Shown piece by piece: positions 10,618 through 20,719 of a stretch of 64,000 nucleotides of DNA. Below the pieces are notes generated by a model, which was not told where the DNA came from, searched no databases, and saw only the letters and a list, made by a program, of their open reading frames with translations. The position numbers and the translations under genes were made by a program. Position 1 is the first letter of the stretch. Every line of letters starts with the position of its first letter. Origin of the DNA: Glebionis coronaria (taxonomy: Eukaryota; Streptophyta; Magnoliopsida; Asterales; Asteraceae); the NCBI GenBank assembly GCA_025667525.1, contig CM046882.1:545054630-545118629 (forward strand). Reading direction: 5' to 3'.

Positions 10618-13600
10618 TGATAGAGGTAGTAAATACGTCTTTTAGGAAAAAGAACGTATAAGTGCGGTAAGTATTAATCGACACGATTTAATGAAAAACC
10701 GTGTAGACGAATAAATTCCAAGTTCGTTCTCGAAGGAGGTGTGTGATATGTGTGCCAATTAATAAAATAACAATGTTTGGATTAGTGAAGTTTTTGGTGT
10801 AAAGAGAGAAAAATAAAAGACGAGCTACGACTACGTTTAAACTACGACGAATTAACGTAAAACGCGAACGTAAATACGTAAAACGTGACGAAATTAAAAA
10901 TTAAAACCTAAAAACTAAATAAATGATTAAACTAAGTCTTAAATAATATAAATAAGAATAAAAATTCAACAAATATATTTTAAAACCTTTTATTTATTAA
11001 ATATTCAATTTTTAATGCTAATTAAAGCCCAAAAATTAAATATAATTAACAAAATGCCCAAAATATTAATTTATTGAACTAATAACTAACTTATATTATT
11101 TAATGACTAAAAACTATTTTTCCAAAATTTTAAAAACTATTTTTCTATTTTTTAATCACTAAAAACTATTTTTAAATTAAAATAATCGTAGAAAATAATA
11201 AAATAATGCCAAAATTAATTTAACAATTTTAAAAATCCTAAAATACTCTAATGAACAGTAGAAAAATGAAAAAGTTTGAAAAATATAAAATTTTTCACTA
11301 AAAGACAAAACTAGTTAATAATTAAACCCTAATTACACTAATTTAATTATAAAAAATAATTAATAAGTGAACAGTAACTAATTTTTAAACTAAAATTCTT
11401 AAACTAATTTTCTAAATCTAGGAAAAATTTTAAATCTGAAAAATAAAACTTTTTTCCACTAAATTCCAAAAACAGCCTATTTAAAATTAATTAAAAATGC
11501 AATTAATTATAAAAAATAGAAAATGAACAGTAACACCAAAATAAACTAAACTGAAAAATCAGAAAATTAAAAAGAAAAATATTGGAAAAAGAATTAAAGT
11601 CTAAATCCTAATTAAACCCACAAAAGACAAAAAAAATGTGATTGTGATAGTGACACTTCTAGTGTTTCTGTCTTTTAGTAAAGCAGTGGGAACAAATACA
11701 AAGGCAGTGGGAAAGGAGTTCCCACTGCTAGTGCAAATTGCTGGTCTGTGGATTCAATTGCTTGTAGATTGCTCAATTCTTGGTATCTTTTGGAAACAAG
11801 GGCACCCCCACACTCATGGAAGTGTGGGGAGTCAATATGAACAGAAAAACAAGCAGGCACAATATAATAATCTCACAAAAATAGGCAAGTTAAGTTGCTG
11901 TTATACAGAAAAAGGCTGTGGGAGGCAGATTCTGATCTAATGTGCTCAAAAACGATTTTCAACAGCCTATATCTTGCATACAAGTCAAACAAATGATACA
12001 CAATCAAATCCTAACTCTATATGAACCTATATTCTAACAGCTTGCAAAGATTGATGGTCTAAATTAGGCTAAAACAAGCAGATAATTACCCTATGCTGAA
12101 ATTTACCTATGTGACCAATATTTTAAGCATGCAATTGCTGATTAAAACTATCAAAACTCAAACTAAACCACCTATAATATTTAACTACCCTAATAGAGCA
12201 TATCCAAGCTGTTTGCACCTGGTTTTGTGTCACCCAAAACCAACTACACCCTAATCCCAAACACCCCCTTAATTTTGAAACCAACTTTTTAACAAACCAA
12301 ATACTGAATGAACACTACTAAAGCTAAATCAAGCAACCTAACATGTAAACAAGCATCAATAACAAGCAGTGAGCTGAATCAAGCACCCTAAACAGTCATT
12401 CAACAATAGCATAGCCAACAATTTTGAAAACAAAGGGAGTTCACAGATACCTTACTTTGACTGTATTCAAGCCAAACCAGTTCTCTGGATGCCACCAGCT
12501 AGGTCCTCAAGGGGCTTATGAAAGTAAAAGAGCTGTTGATGTAGAGATTTGCTGGTGGTGGTTTCAAGAACACACTCACCCAATATATCTTGATATGCAA
12601 ACTTCTGGATTGAACCTGCTAAGAGAAAGAGAATAAAACAAGAGTGAACTGAATAAATAGCTGATAAGCTATAAGTCTGGCTTATGGGATAAGCAGCTTA
12701 TAGCTTATAGCTTAATAAAAAAACTTGAAATTGATTTTTCTTGAAACTTTGAAATATTTGGAACAACCAAATCTTGAAACCTTGAGACTAAAACAACCAA
12801 ATAGCTATAGAAAATGTTTTCAAATCAATACTGAAAACACCAATTCAGAAAACCAAATGTCCAAATCCACTTTCACTTCTTTGAACTTTTGAAAATTCTA
12901 AAAACCTTTAACACTTTTGAAACTCCTAAAAATCTTAAACCCGTTTGTGACTTAAACTAAATTGCTAATGAAATAAATTCTACACTACTTTGGAACTCAG
13001 GAATTGCAAAACATTAATTTGTTCATTTTCATTAATAAAATTAACTTTTTACAAAACTGGAACAAAAGGGCAAACCACATGTTGGTGCTCCTTTTATAGC
13101 TAGCTAAGAAGATACTAGAACATGAAAAACCCTAGTTGCTATGATTCCCGAATATGCCCTTTGAAGTCTTCAAGAAATTTGGGTCAAGAGCTCACATGTG
13201 AATGCCAGCTGTGAGGAATGATCTTGGACGTTCCTTGCAAGCTTTGGGACAAAGGATTTGATGTGGGACGTTGATGGAGTCAACAGATTCTCTCTTTGCC
13301 ATTTTTGGGTAGACAAGGGAGGACGGGGGACCCATTTGGATGGAGGGAATTTGTTTTTGTGAGGTGGGTTTGTTTTGTGTGAGGCTTAATCACTAATCTG
13401 CACTTAATCAAGGGATAACCCTTTGATTTGTGCAGATTAGAAATTAGGGTTTATGTGGGTTAGGGGATAAGCAGGGATGGGTTTGATTAATTAAATTATG
13501 ATTAAGGTTTGAAAATTGTGTTTCCCTCACAATCCATATTAAACAAAGTTTAATAATTATCCAGGAAGTGGAATTGTGACGTGGGTGATGGGGTAATTGT

Positions 13601-14175
13601 GATTGGATGAAAAGGTTAAGGAAGGTGACGTGTCAAATGGTGATAGGGTGGGATAGGTTTTGTGTCTGGACGATTTTAGTCCCCCATCTTTCTTCACATC
13701 TTCACTTAAAAATAAACAGCCAAAGTCTCATTTCCCCTTTATAATAACTTTGCTTGTCTTGTCATTTTTGGCACATGATATTTGCAAACTTTTCACAAGG
13801 ACTAATTATGCAATTAATGCATTCTTCAAGGACTATTCTTGTAAGGTCTTCAAACTTTAGGGACCCCACTCATATTTATGGATATTTGAGGGGTATAAAG
13901 TGTCATTCTTCAATAGTTGAGGGACCAAACTTGCCAATCTTCAGAACTTCAAGGACTATTTTTGGAAATTCAAAACTTGGGCTCGGTTCTTTGTGCGGCT
14001 TCGTTTCCGGTGTTCGTTTTTGCTTGATTCCTTTGATCTTTTGGTAAATTCACGATATCCATACCTAAAATACACAATGAACAAACATAGGCACATATAT
14101 GGGTATTTTGACGATATTTTAAGCGTTTTAAGCCCGATTTAGACGATGAGACTATGTATAAATACAGTCTCATCA
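10618..14175 (-). repeat. Athila-like element, 3' LTR
   Basis: 3,558 bp, nearly identical to 20,720-24,277. It contains a TATA box on the minus strand at 13,090-13,100, a perfect 12-bp inverted repeat (11,682-11,693 with 11,718-11,729), a perfect 9-bp stem (11,806-11,814 with 11,821-11,829), and a 10-bp inverted repeat AAGCTATAAG/CTTATAGCTT (12,666-12,706). The small open frames (11,638-11,940, 12,424-12,636, 13,660-13,860) are antisense and carry no known domain. Confidence 0.92.
13090..13100 (-). promoter_or_regulatory. TATA box in Athila-like 3' LTR
   Basis: GCTATAAAAGG on the minus strand, about 1.08 kb from the LTR start. Relatives keep it: 23,192-23,202 in the 5' LTR and TATAAAAGG at 63,011 in LTR H. 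The conserved position supports a real core promoter. Confidence 0.65.
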
Positions 14176-14215
14176 CTCCCCATACTAAACCATTGCCGTG
14201 TCCCCACGCAATGCT
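14176..14215 (-). promoter_or_regulatory. Athila-like 3' polypurine tract with upstream hairpin
   Basis: On the minus strand GTATGGGGAG (14,176-14,185) abuts the 3' LTR. Upstream is an imperfect stem, GCATTGCG against CGGCAATG, around a GGGGACA loop. A related hairpin and purine module recurs at 15,525-15,562. Confidence 0.65.
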
Positions 14216-15524
14216 AGAATTAAGTATCGTAGCACTTCCAAAATCCATTTTATGATGATATTTATTGAAGACATAAACTTAAATAAACTACTACACGTGT
14301 TTTAGACATAATGTAATGTTTTCATCACGATTAAGTGACTTTTAGGATCATAGAACAAGAACACGTAAATGCTTCGTTAGAAATAATTTCGTCGTCCTCG
14401 ATTTTCACCCAATTCCATGCTAAGCGTGTAACGAGATCATTGTTATTATAAGTTAGCAACACGATCACTTCTCATGAGTGTTAATTACGAACCTAAACTC
14501 CCTTATTCCTACTTGGTATCTCTTATTTTTTATTATGTCTTTAATGATCACGAGGATACATCATCGACTTATGCGTGAATAGAGATTAAGTCTAAAAATA
14601 GAAACTTAACGGTGTAACCAAAATCATCAAATCAATAATTCATCCCAATAGACAACGATGTCAAAAAATTAAGTCAACAAGAAGGATCGATAAACACGGT
14701 TTTATAACGGTTTTGAACATGAGACTTATTACCAAGACTTTTATACGCCCCCTAACGGAAGGGCCTTATTATCTTTGGTTTACCTCCATCTTTTATTCAA
14801 CTTCGCCATGAAGCTTTTATTATGACTTCGGTCTTGCCTTGCCTTTTATTATCCGCCTCATCGGTGGTTTTATTAGCCAAAGACGTATATCCTCACGCTA
14901 AAGCGAATTTTGGATCTTTAAAGCTTCGAAGATTAAGGCTTGATTCACTTTCAATTTGGGCATAGATTTTTCGGCCTTGTGAGCTTCAAATTTTTTCTTA
15001 ATTTAGGTGAGCACTTGAAATCTTATTATTAGGTGAAGCTTTCGATTATTCGGGTGCCAATACTTCAAAACCGTGACGCTGGCGATATCTTAATGTTTTC
15101 CCAATTTAATTACATGGAAGCTACCAAAACAAATTAGAAACCCAACAATAGTGACTAAACCGCCAAATCAATATTTATTAACAATTATTTATGCAAAAGC
15201 GTTGGGAGAATAAGCTAATAATTACTACACATAAGATTGTGACGATTACGAGACTTATAAATAACTCTATCATTTCTCGTCCTCATTTAAGAGACTTAGC
15301 CTAAAAAAGTTAAGGAATCGAGCTAAGTGCTCAACACGCACGGTCGAGTCAAAAATTACTCTCGTTCTCACCATCGGAAAACCTACATTCGTGTCTTAAA
15401 CACTTATGAAAAACAAGAAAATTTTTAAAATTTTGGCCATTTTTAGCCTTATTTGCAACAAAACGATAACAAAAAGATGAATATTGGATAGCGTGTTGAC
15501 GTGAGCAAGGTGAAGTATCTACTC

Positions 15525-15600
15525 ACCCCCCCCATACTAAAACTAAACATTGTCCTCAATGTTTCGAGTCTAGGGGTGTAAACACCCCCATACTAGAGAC
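15525..15600 (-). promoter_or_regulatory. Internal hairpin and polypurine tracts
   Basis: The minus strand carries ACATTGAGGACAATGT, a stem of six bases with a four-base loop, followed ten bases later by a run of eight G (GTATGGGGGGGG). A second GTATGGGGGTG lies just upstream at 15,583-15,593. The layout repeats that at the 3' LTR boundary. Confidence 0.55.
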
Positions 15601-16047
15601 GAAGTCGAATGCTTAATCTCGAGCATGGAAAGGGTAAAACGAATAACCTAAAAGCCGTTTATGAATTATGCTAATAAGATAAACGTTAGAACATAAAAGG
15701 ATATCATCGGATATCGGAATCTCCAAAGGCAACGATCGAAGCTCGAGTGATCCGTAAAACGAACACGAGAGGCTTCAATGATGACGATGAACCTAATAGA
15801 TCACAATCACAAACAACCACGAAACAAAGGTAGGAAGAGCACAAGTCCCCTCGTTACGTTAACTAAGAAAGCGATAATATATACAAGGATAAGCATGAGA
15901 ATCCCCCATGAGGCACCTTGTTTTTGATAACCGAGTCAAAAGCTCGACTCGAATCCCCATAAATGTGATCATTTAGGGATAATCTTGGTATGGTCATTTT
16001 TGGTGGGGCTTACATGATAAACAAGGCCCAAAAGTACATGGAGTACT

Positions 16048-17943
16048 TTAAAAACCCGATAAACGTATACCGGGGTCAAAGATAGCGTCCTCGTTTTCGG
16101 ATGAAAGACGAAACAACGCTACTTCAACACAAACCCCAATGGGGTAGAAGAAAAGAGATAAGAAGTAGAAAGGTGGGGCAATGGGTAAGGCAAACATATG
16201 AGCTACTCGAGGTAGACTCACACCAAGCAAATAGATACGATTTCCATTTATTGCATCGGTGGAAGACCGAGATTTCCCTTTACAAGCAATTCCGGGATCG
16301 TAAATCTCGTCCTCGGTGGAGAAATGGGAGGGAACATTTGGGGCTTCCCCCACACTAGATCCACACCAACCGTCGTCAAAAGGAGTAAACGAGGTGGCAG
16401 CAATCATAAAACGATGTGATGACGGAGTTAAACATGTAGAAAAATCATTTAAAACATTTCTAAAATCCTTTCCTTTTTCATCATTCAAAAACTCTTTATG
16501 AAAACCCGATTTGATAATGTCGAAAATATTTGGCGTGTCAAATTCAAAATTAGTCACGCTAAAAATTCTCACGTTCAAGTCTTTGGCGGGAGGGGGTGGC
16601 GGATTATATAAGTTCTCAAAACGTTTGTCAATAAAGAACACCGCCCCCTCGGGGTCTACATACTCGTCATCCTCATGAACGTCGATCTCATCGATTTCTT
16701 CATCAAAGATAGGCTTGTCAAACCAAGGTTTGTCATTCCCCTCCTTGAGTATCTTAGAAACTCTCTCGAAAAGATCACGATCAAGCACGAAACCATCATT
16801 CTTTTGTGGGGATCGTTGATAAGTTAGATCCTCACGAATGTGGTAAACGTCATTCTCAAATGAGGAGTGTTGATTAGGTAACTCCTCGAGAATGGGATTT
16901 TTGGTGGTCACATGAGTTGGTTCGTCATCGAAAATAAGACGTTCCAACTCATTAAGTTCATCCTCGATCTTGGAAAGGTCGACCTCACTCGTAGGTGGAA
17001 GTGAAGGCATAAGAGCTAGCTCTCGTTCTATAATTTCCTCAATCTCAGGATCAAACTCATAATCATCGTACTTCACATGTTTCTTCTTAGGAGAATCAAA
17101 AATAGCATGTGGATTTCGAAGTACGTGATCAAGCTCGGCAAAATCGCCATCGTCATCGTCAAAGAAAGAGTTGATGTGAGCACTCACAACCATGGACTTA
17201 CAAGTCAAATGACTATGCTTAGGTGACTTTTCTAAGACGAGATGATCGATGTCGATAAACCCTTTAGCCTCAACGGGTGTTGGGCTAGGCAAAGGAGGCA
17301 CTTCGATGGAGTTAGAAGTTGAAGCCTCAAAGACGTGGTCCTTCGAAGGTGGTGAAGACGAATCCATTTTGGTCATTGTCGTGATGGCATTAACGTCACC
17401 CTTCGGAATTGGTGTTTCACTTGTTTCGCTAAAAACATCCCAAAGTGAGTTTTCATCCATGAATTTACACATACCCTTTTGAATTAGGTACACGTATTTT
17501 TTGTCATTAAAATCATCATCCTTAAAACCGTTTTTCTTAATTCTTTCAAAACATGCATCAAGCTTCATTCTTTCCGCTAAAGTAAACATTTTGAAATCAT
17601 TAGAATTAGAATCATTAGGTTTTGAAACCTCGGTTTTTTCATTCTCATAAAATCCTTGGGATTTTCTAGCGAAAAAGTCAATTTTTTCATCCCCATATCT
17701 CATAGTAAGTCTCCCCTCGTGAACGTCGATTACGGTTCTAGCCGTCGATAAGAATGGTCGGCCTAAAATAATGGGACATTTAGGGTCACACTCGTAATCG
17801 GATATAACGAAATCCGCGGGAAAAACAAACTTTCCAATCCTAACATAGACATCCTCGGCTATTCCAATTGGTATTAAAGGTGTACAATTTGCAAGCTCGA
17901 TTGTCATGTTCGTGGGGGTAAGCGAAGGCAATCTCATCAATTT
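16048..17943 (-). CDS. Protease second half with acidic extension of unknown function
   Basis: A 630-residue frame in phase with the upstream gag-protease frame, from which it is separated only by TAG at 17,944-17,946. The first ATG is at 17,935-17,937. Residues 1-90 complete a retroviral-type aspartic protease: LTPTNMTIELAN, then an IILGRPFL flap-like segment (57-64) and TARTVIDVHEGRLTMRYGDE. After this no RT follows. Residues about 100-550 are acidic and low in complexity (DDDDGD at 261, a D/E-rich stretch at 413-430, PPPPP at 447), which I do not recognise. Residues about 580-612 are strongly hydrophobic and could span a membrane. Two DPGI motifs occur near 548 and 622. It may be made only by stop read-through, or not at all. 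Confidence 0.65.
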   Translation of the reverse strand, partial: KLMRLPSLTPTNMTIELANCTPLIPIGIAEDVYVRIGKFVFPADFVISDYECDPKCPIILGRPFLSTARTVIDVHEGRLTMRYGDEKIDFFARKSQGFYENEKTEVSKPNDSNSNDFKMFTLAERMKLDACFERIKKNGFKDDDFNDKKYVYLIQKGMCKFMDENSLWDVFSETSETPIPKGDVNAITTMTKMDSSSPPSKDHVFEASTSNSIEVPPLPSPTPVEAKGFIDIDHLVLEKSPKHSHLTCKSMVVSAHINSFFDDDDGDFAELDHVLRNPHAIFDSPKKKHVKYDDYEFDPEIEEIIERELALMPSLPPTSEVDLSKIEDELNELERLIFDDEPTHVTTKNPILEELPNQHSSFENDVYHIREDLTYQRSPQKNDGFVLDRDLFERVSKILKEGNDKPWFDKPIFDEEIDEIDVHEDDEYVDPEGAVFFIDKRFENLYNPPPPPAKDLNVRIFSVTNFEFDTPNIFDIIKSGFHKEFLNDEKGKDFRNVLNDFSTCLTPSSHRFMIAATSFTPFDDGWCGSSVGEAPNVPSHFSTEDEIYDPGIACKGKSRSSTDAINGNRIYLLGVSLPRVAHMFALPIAPPFYFLSLFFYPIGVCVEVALFRLSSENEDAIFDPGIRLSGF

Positions 17944-19866
17944 CTAAAGAGAATGAGGCATAAGGTTGATGCTAGCACCTAAATCGGCAAGGGCTAAACA
18001 TCCCTCAATCTCGGAAAAATCACAAGGTAGTAGAAATTGGCCCGGATCCTTTTCCTTTCTCGGCATATGCCTTTTGGGTTTTTTAAGAAGGATCGAAGCA
18101 CAAGTCTCTTCAAGGGTTACTTTGGTAAGGTCGACAAAGCTCTCTTTTTGAACCGTGGATGGAATTTGAGGTACACGAGGGTGTGCACTCTTTTCCTTGG
18201 TCGCCACGTTCACCCCATCGACTTTAGAACAAGAAGACGTCTTAGAAGTCGAGGGTTGAGAGGGATAAACAACACGGAATCCTTCAAGGTTAGGGGTAAT
18301 CATACGACCTTTCTCACGAGACGAGGCGGCTTTACATTGTTCTTTCGGATTAGCAACGGTGTCACTAGGTAACGAACTTGATGACGAACCCGAGGCTTTG
18401 TTCATTATACCCGAAAACATCTTTTTTATATCAATTTGCCCTTGCTCAATCTTCGTGTTTTGCAATTTCAAAGTATTTGTAAAGTCGTTTTTCAAAGTAC
18501 CAATTTCTCCCTCTAATTGTCTCATATTAGCCTCATTCGTTTTCATGTAACTTTGAAAATCGTTTGACGAACTATTTTGATTTGAATTAAAGTTCCCTTG
18601 GTTTTGATTATTTCTTTGAAAATTTCCTTGATTACCACTTGAAAAATTATTTCCTTGATTGTTATCTCGATTTTGCCAAGTTATATTACGACCTTGATTA
18701 TAACCTCCTTGATTTTGATTCGAAAAATTTCCTTGTTGATTATTTCCATGAAAAGTGTTTCGGTTTTGATTAAAATTGTTGCCTTGGTTATAATTGCCTT
18801 GTTGTGATGGACCGGCGTTATTTTGATTTTGATTAGAAAAATTGTTGTTTAACGCACTCACATTCGACGTTTGGCCATCCGTAGCCGCACACTCGTAATA
18901 ATTATGAGGTCCACCATAAAACGTACACGAAACCTCAACCGCTTTCACCGAAGCGGGAGCGTCTTTCTTTTGCATCTCAATGAGATAAGACGTGAACACA
19001 TTCGTCAACTTGTCGACTTTTGCATCAACTCTCTCAATGTCGCGATTAGAACTACTAACATTGGCGACATTGGCAACACTCGGTGCGTTACGGAGTTGGT
19101 AAACCTTGGATCGGTTTTCGATAATTATCAAAGCTTCTCTCGGAGTCTTACACAAAAAGTTGCCACCGGCGGCGGAATTCAACGAGTCTTGTTCGTGAAA
19201 ATTAAGACCGTTGTAAAACGTATCGATTTGGTGCAACTCGGAAAAACCATGGTGAGGACATTGCCTAAGCAATTCCTTAAAGCGATCCCACGCGTCTCTA
19301 AAAGATTCATTCGATTTTTGCTCAAATTTTGTAATCTCGTTTTTGAAAAACGTTGTCTTAGACGGTGGGAAGAAATAATTAACGAACTTGGAAACGAGAT
19401 CCTTCCACGTAACTATAGAATTAGGTGGCTCTTTCTCGTACCAATCCTTGGCGGCACCATCGAGCGAGTAAGGAAAAAGCATAAGCTTGACGACATCGGT
19501 GTCGACGTTCTTAAACTTGCTCGTGGCCAAAAGACGATCAAAATTACGAATATGGTCGTGAGGATTATCGGCTTCACGACCTCGAAACTTCGTAGCTTGG
19601 ATCAACGAAAGCATTCCGCTCTTGATTTCAAAATTCTCCGCCTCGATAGCGGGAATTACGATCGCGTCTCCATAACCCTCGGTGGGCGCTTGGAGCAATT
19701 CCATCATAGAACGATTGTCGGCCATCTCCTCTACGGTCTCTTCAACAACGATATTAGGAACTTCGGTTTCTAATTCTCGTCTACGTCGTCGATTCCTTCG
19801 ATTACGATTGCGTCGATTCGAAGCTTCACTAGAATTGGAATAATCCTTCGATCGAGTGCGCATGCA
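17944..19866 (-). CDS. gag: Athila-type Gag with start of protease
   Basis: 639 residues from ATG at 19,861-19,863. Order: an arginine-rich N-terminus (17-29), the retrotransposon Gag capsid region (about 95-230, with DGAAKDWYEKEPPNSI, FFPPSKTT, QCPHHGFSELHQIDTFYNGL and AAGGNF), a zinc-knuckle-like CTFYGGPHNYYEC (313-325), an N/Q/G-rich tract (about 340-435), and the start of the protease ending in ADLGASINLM with catalytic Asp 627. The second cysteine of the knuckle appears replaced by tyrosine. The usual conserved stretch between the Gag tail and the protease seems shortened. The product would assemble cytoplasmic particles that package element RNA. A TAG right after the protease active site ends the frame. 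Long capsid conservation suggests recent function. Confidence 0.85.
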   Translation of the reverse strand, partial: CMRTRSKDYSNSSEASNRRNRNRRNRRRRRELETEVPNIVVEETVEEMADNRSMMELLQAPTEGYGDAIVIPAIEAENFEIKSGMLSLIQATKFRGREADNPHDHIRNFDRLLATSKFKNVDTDVVKLMLFPYSLDGAAKDWYEKEPPNSIVTWKDLVSKFVNYFFPPSKTTFFKNEITKFEQKSNESFRDAWDRFKELLRQCPHHGFSELHQIDTFYNGLNFHEQDSLNSAAGGNFLCKTPREALIIIENRSKVYQLRNAPSVANVANVSSSNRDIERVDAKVDKLTNVFTSYLIEMQKKDAPASVKAVEVSCTFYGGPHNYYECAATDGQTSNVSALNNNFSNQNQNNAGPSQQGNYNQGNNFNQNRNTFHGNNQQGNFSNQNQGGYNQGRNITWQNRDNNQGNNFSSGNQGNFQRNNQNQGNFNSNQNSSSNDFQSYMKTNEANMRQLEGEIGTLKNDFTNTLKLQNTKIEQGQIDIKKMFSGIMNKASGSSSSSLPSDTVANPKEQCKAASSREKGRMITPNLEGFRVVYPSQPSTSKTSSCSKVDGVNVATKEKSAHPRVPQIPSTVQKESFVDLTKVTLEETCASILLKKPKRHMPRKEKDPGQFLLPCDFSEIEGCLALADLGASINLMPHSL

Positions 19867-20698
19867 CTAAGCGTAGAATGGGTGGTAGCAAAGAAGATTC
19901 TTTTTGCGGTTTTTCGATTTTTCAATTTTTTTGGTTTTTGATTGGTTTTTTAATTTTTTTGGATTTTTGAATGTATTACGTAGACAAAAATCTACAAATC
20001 TCCCCTCGAATCGACTTTCTCGATTAAAGGAGCCTCAAAGAATGAAAGCGAACACGTGGAGTGAACGTTCTCGATGACTTTAGAACGTTGGTGGAACACC
20101 AAAACGTTCAAGAGGGTTTAATCTTGAAAACACAAGCAAATATAGTATACGTAGATAATACTTGGGCGGCAAACCCTCGATTAGCCTTCTTTCTCAAAAC
20201 ACGCACAAGCAAGCGGAGGAAACGAGGCGGCGCGAAGCACTTAAGAGCCTTTTTCCTTTAGGTCGTGAAATACAACCGCCTTATACCCACCTTATAGTTT
20301 GTGTTAATTGAAATTAAGCCTCACGAAAGTATTTATCTATTTTGCCTTTAAACTTTTGCTTTGGATTCGAATACAATGATCGAGTGATGAAATCCCGAAT
20401 CAAGGTTGTGATTTCTCACGTATTTGGAGTACTTGTATATTTATTGTTCTTACGTAGTACAATATAGTAATAATAATATTCACAAGAAAAACGAAAACCA
20501 ATATATCTACAATATAGTAAAGATTGATTTGTGTGTTTAACTTAGGAAAATTAAACACGATTTATTTGGATATTATACTATAATAGAGAAAAATAACAAA
20601 AATGAGTATGTACGATATTCACGCTTTCCAAAAAATGAAAAGCTAAAACGCACTACTCACACAAACACGATACTAATAATAATGGCACACTAAACACC
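19867..20698 (-). other. Athila-like 5' leader
   Basis: About 830 bp between the primer site and the Gag start on the minus strand. I see no open frame with a domain. The part next to Gag is rich in A and T. The leader probably carries packaging signals, but none can be read directly. Confidence 0.5.
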
Positions 20699-20716
20699 TC
20701 CCCGGCAGCGGCGCCA
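20699..20716 (-). promoter_or_regulatory. Primer-binding site, tRNA-Asp type
   Basis: The minus strand reads TGGCGCCGCTGCCGGGGA three bases after the 5' LTR. It matches the Athila/Tat primer site complementary to the tRNA-Asp 3' end, apart from one base (CTG where I expect TTG). It fixes the orientation of the element. Confidence 0.85.
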
Positions 20717-20719
20717 AAA

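Larger units (their letters stand above)
14176..16047 (-). other. Athila-like 3' untranslated region
   Basis: About 1.9 kb between the second frame and the 3' LTR with no substantial open frame on either strand. It holds four AATAAA motifs on the minus strand between about 14,795 and 14,875, and repeated purine tracts reading GTATGGGG at 14,178, 15,525 and 15,583. In full Athila elements this interval usually carries an env-like gene; none is visible here. Confidence 0.6.

Noticed and set aside
11638..11940. 100-codon frame in the Athila-like LTR, also at 21,746
   Set aside because: Antisense to the element and spanning the inverted repeats; present twice only because of the two LTRs.
18871..19773. 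300-codon + strand frame
   Set aside because: It is the antisense shadow of the conserved Gag frame, which has clear capsid motifs on the minus strand.
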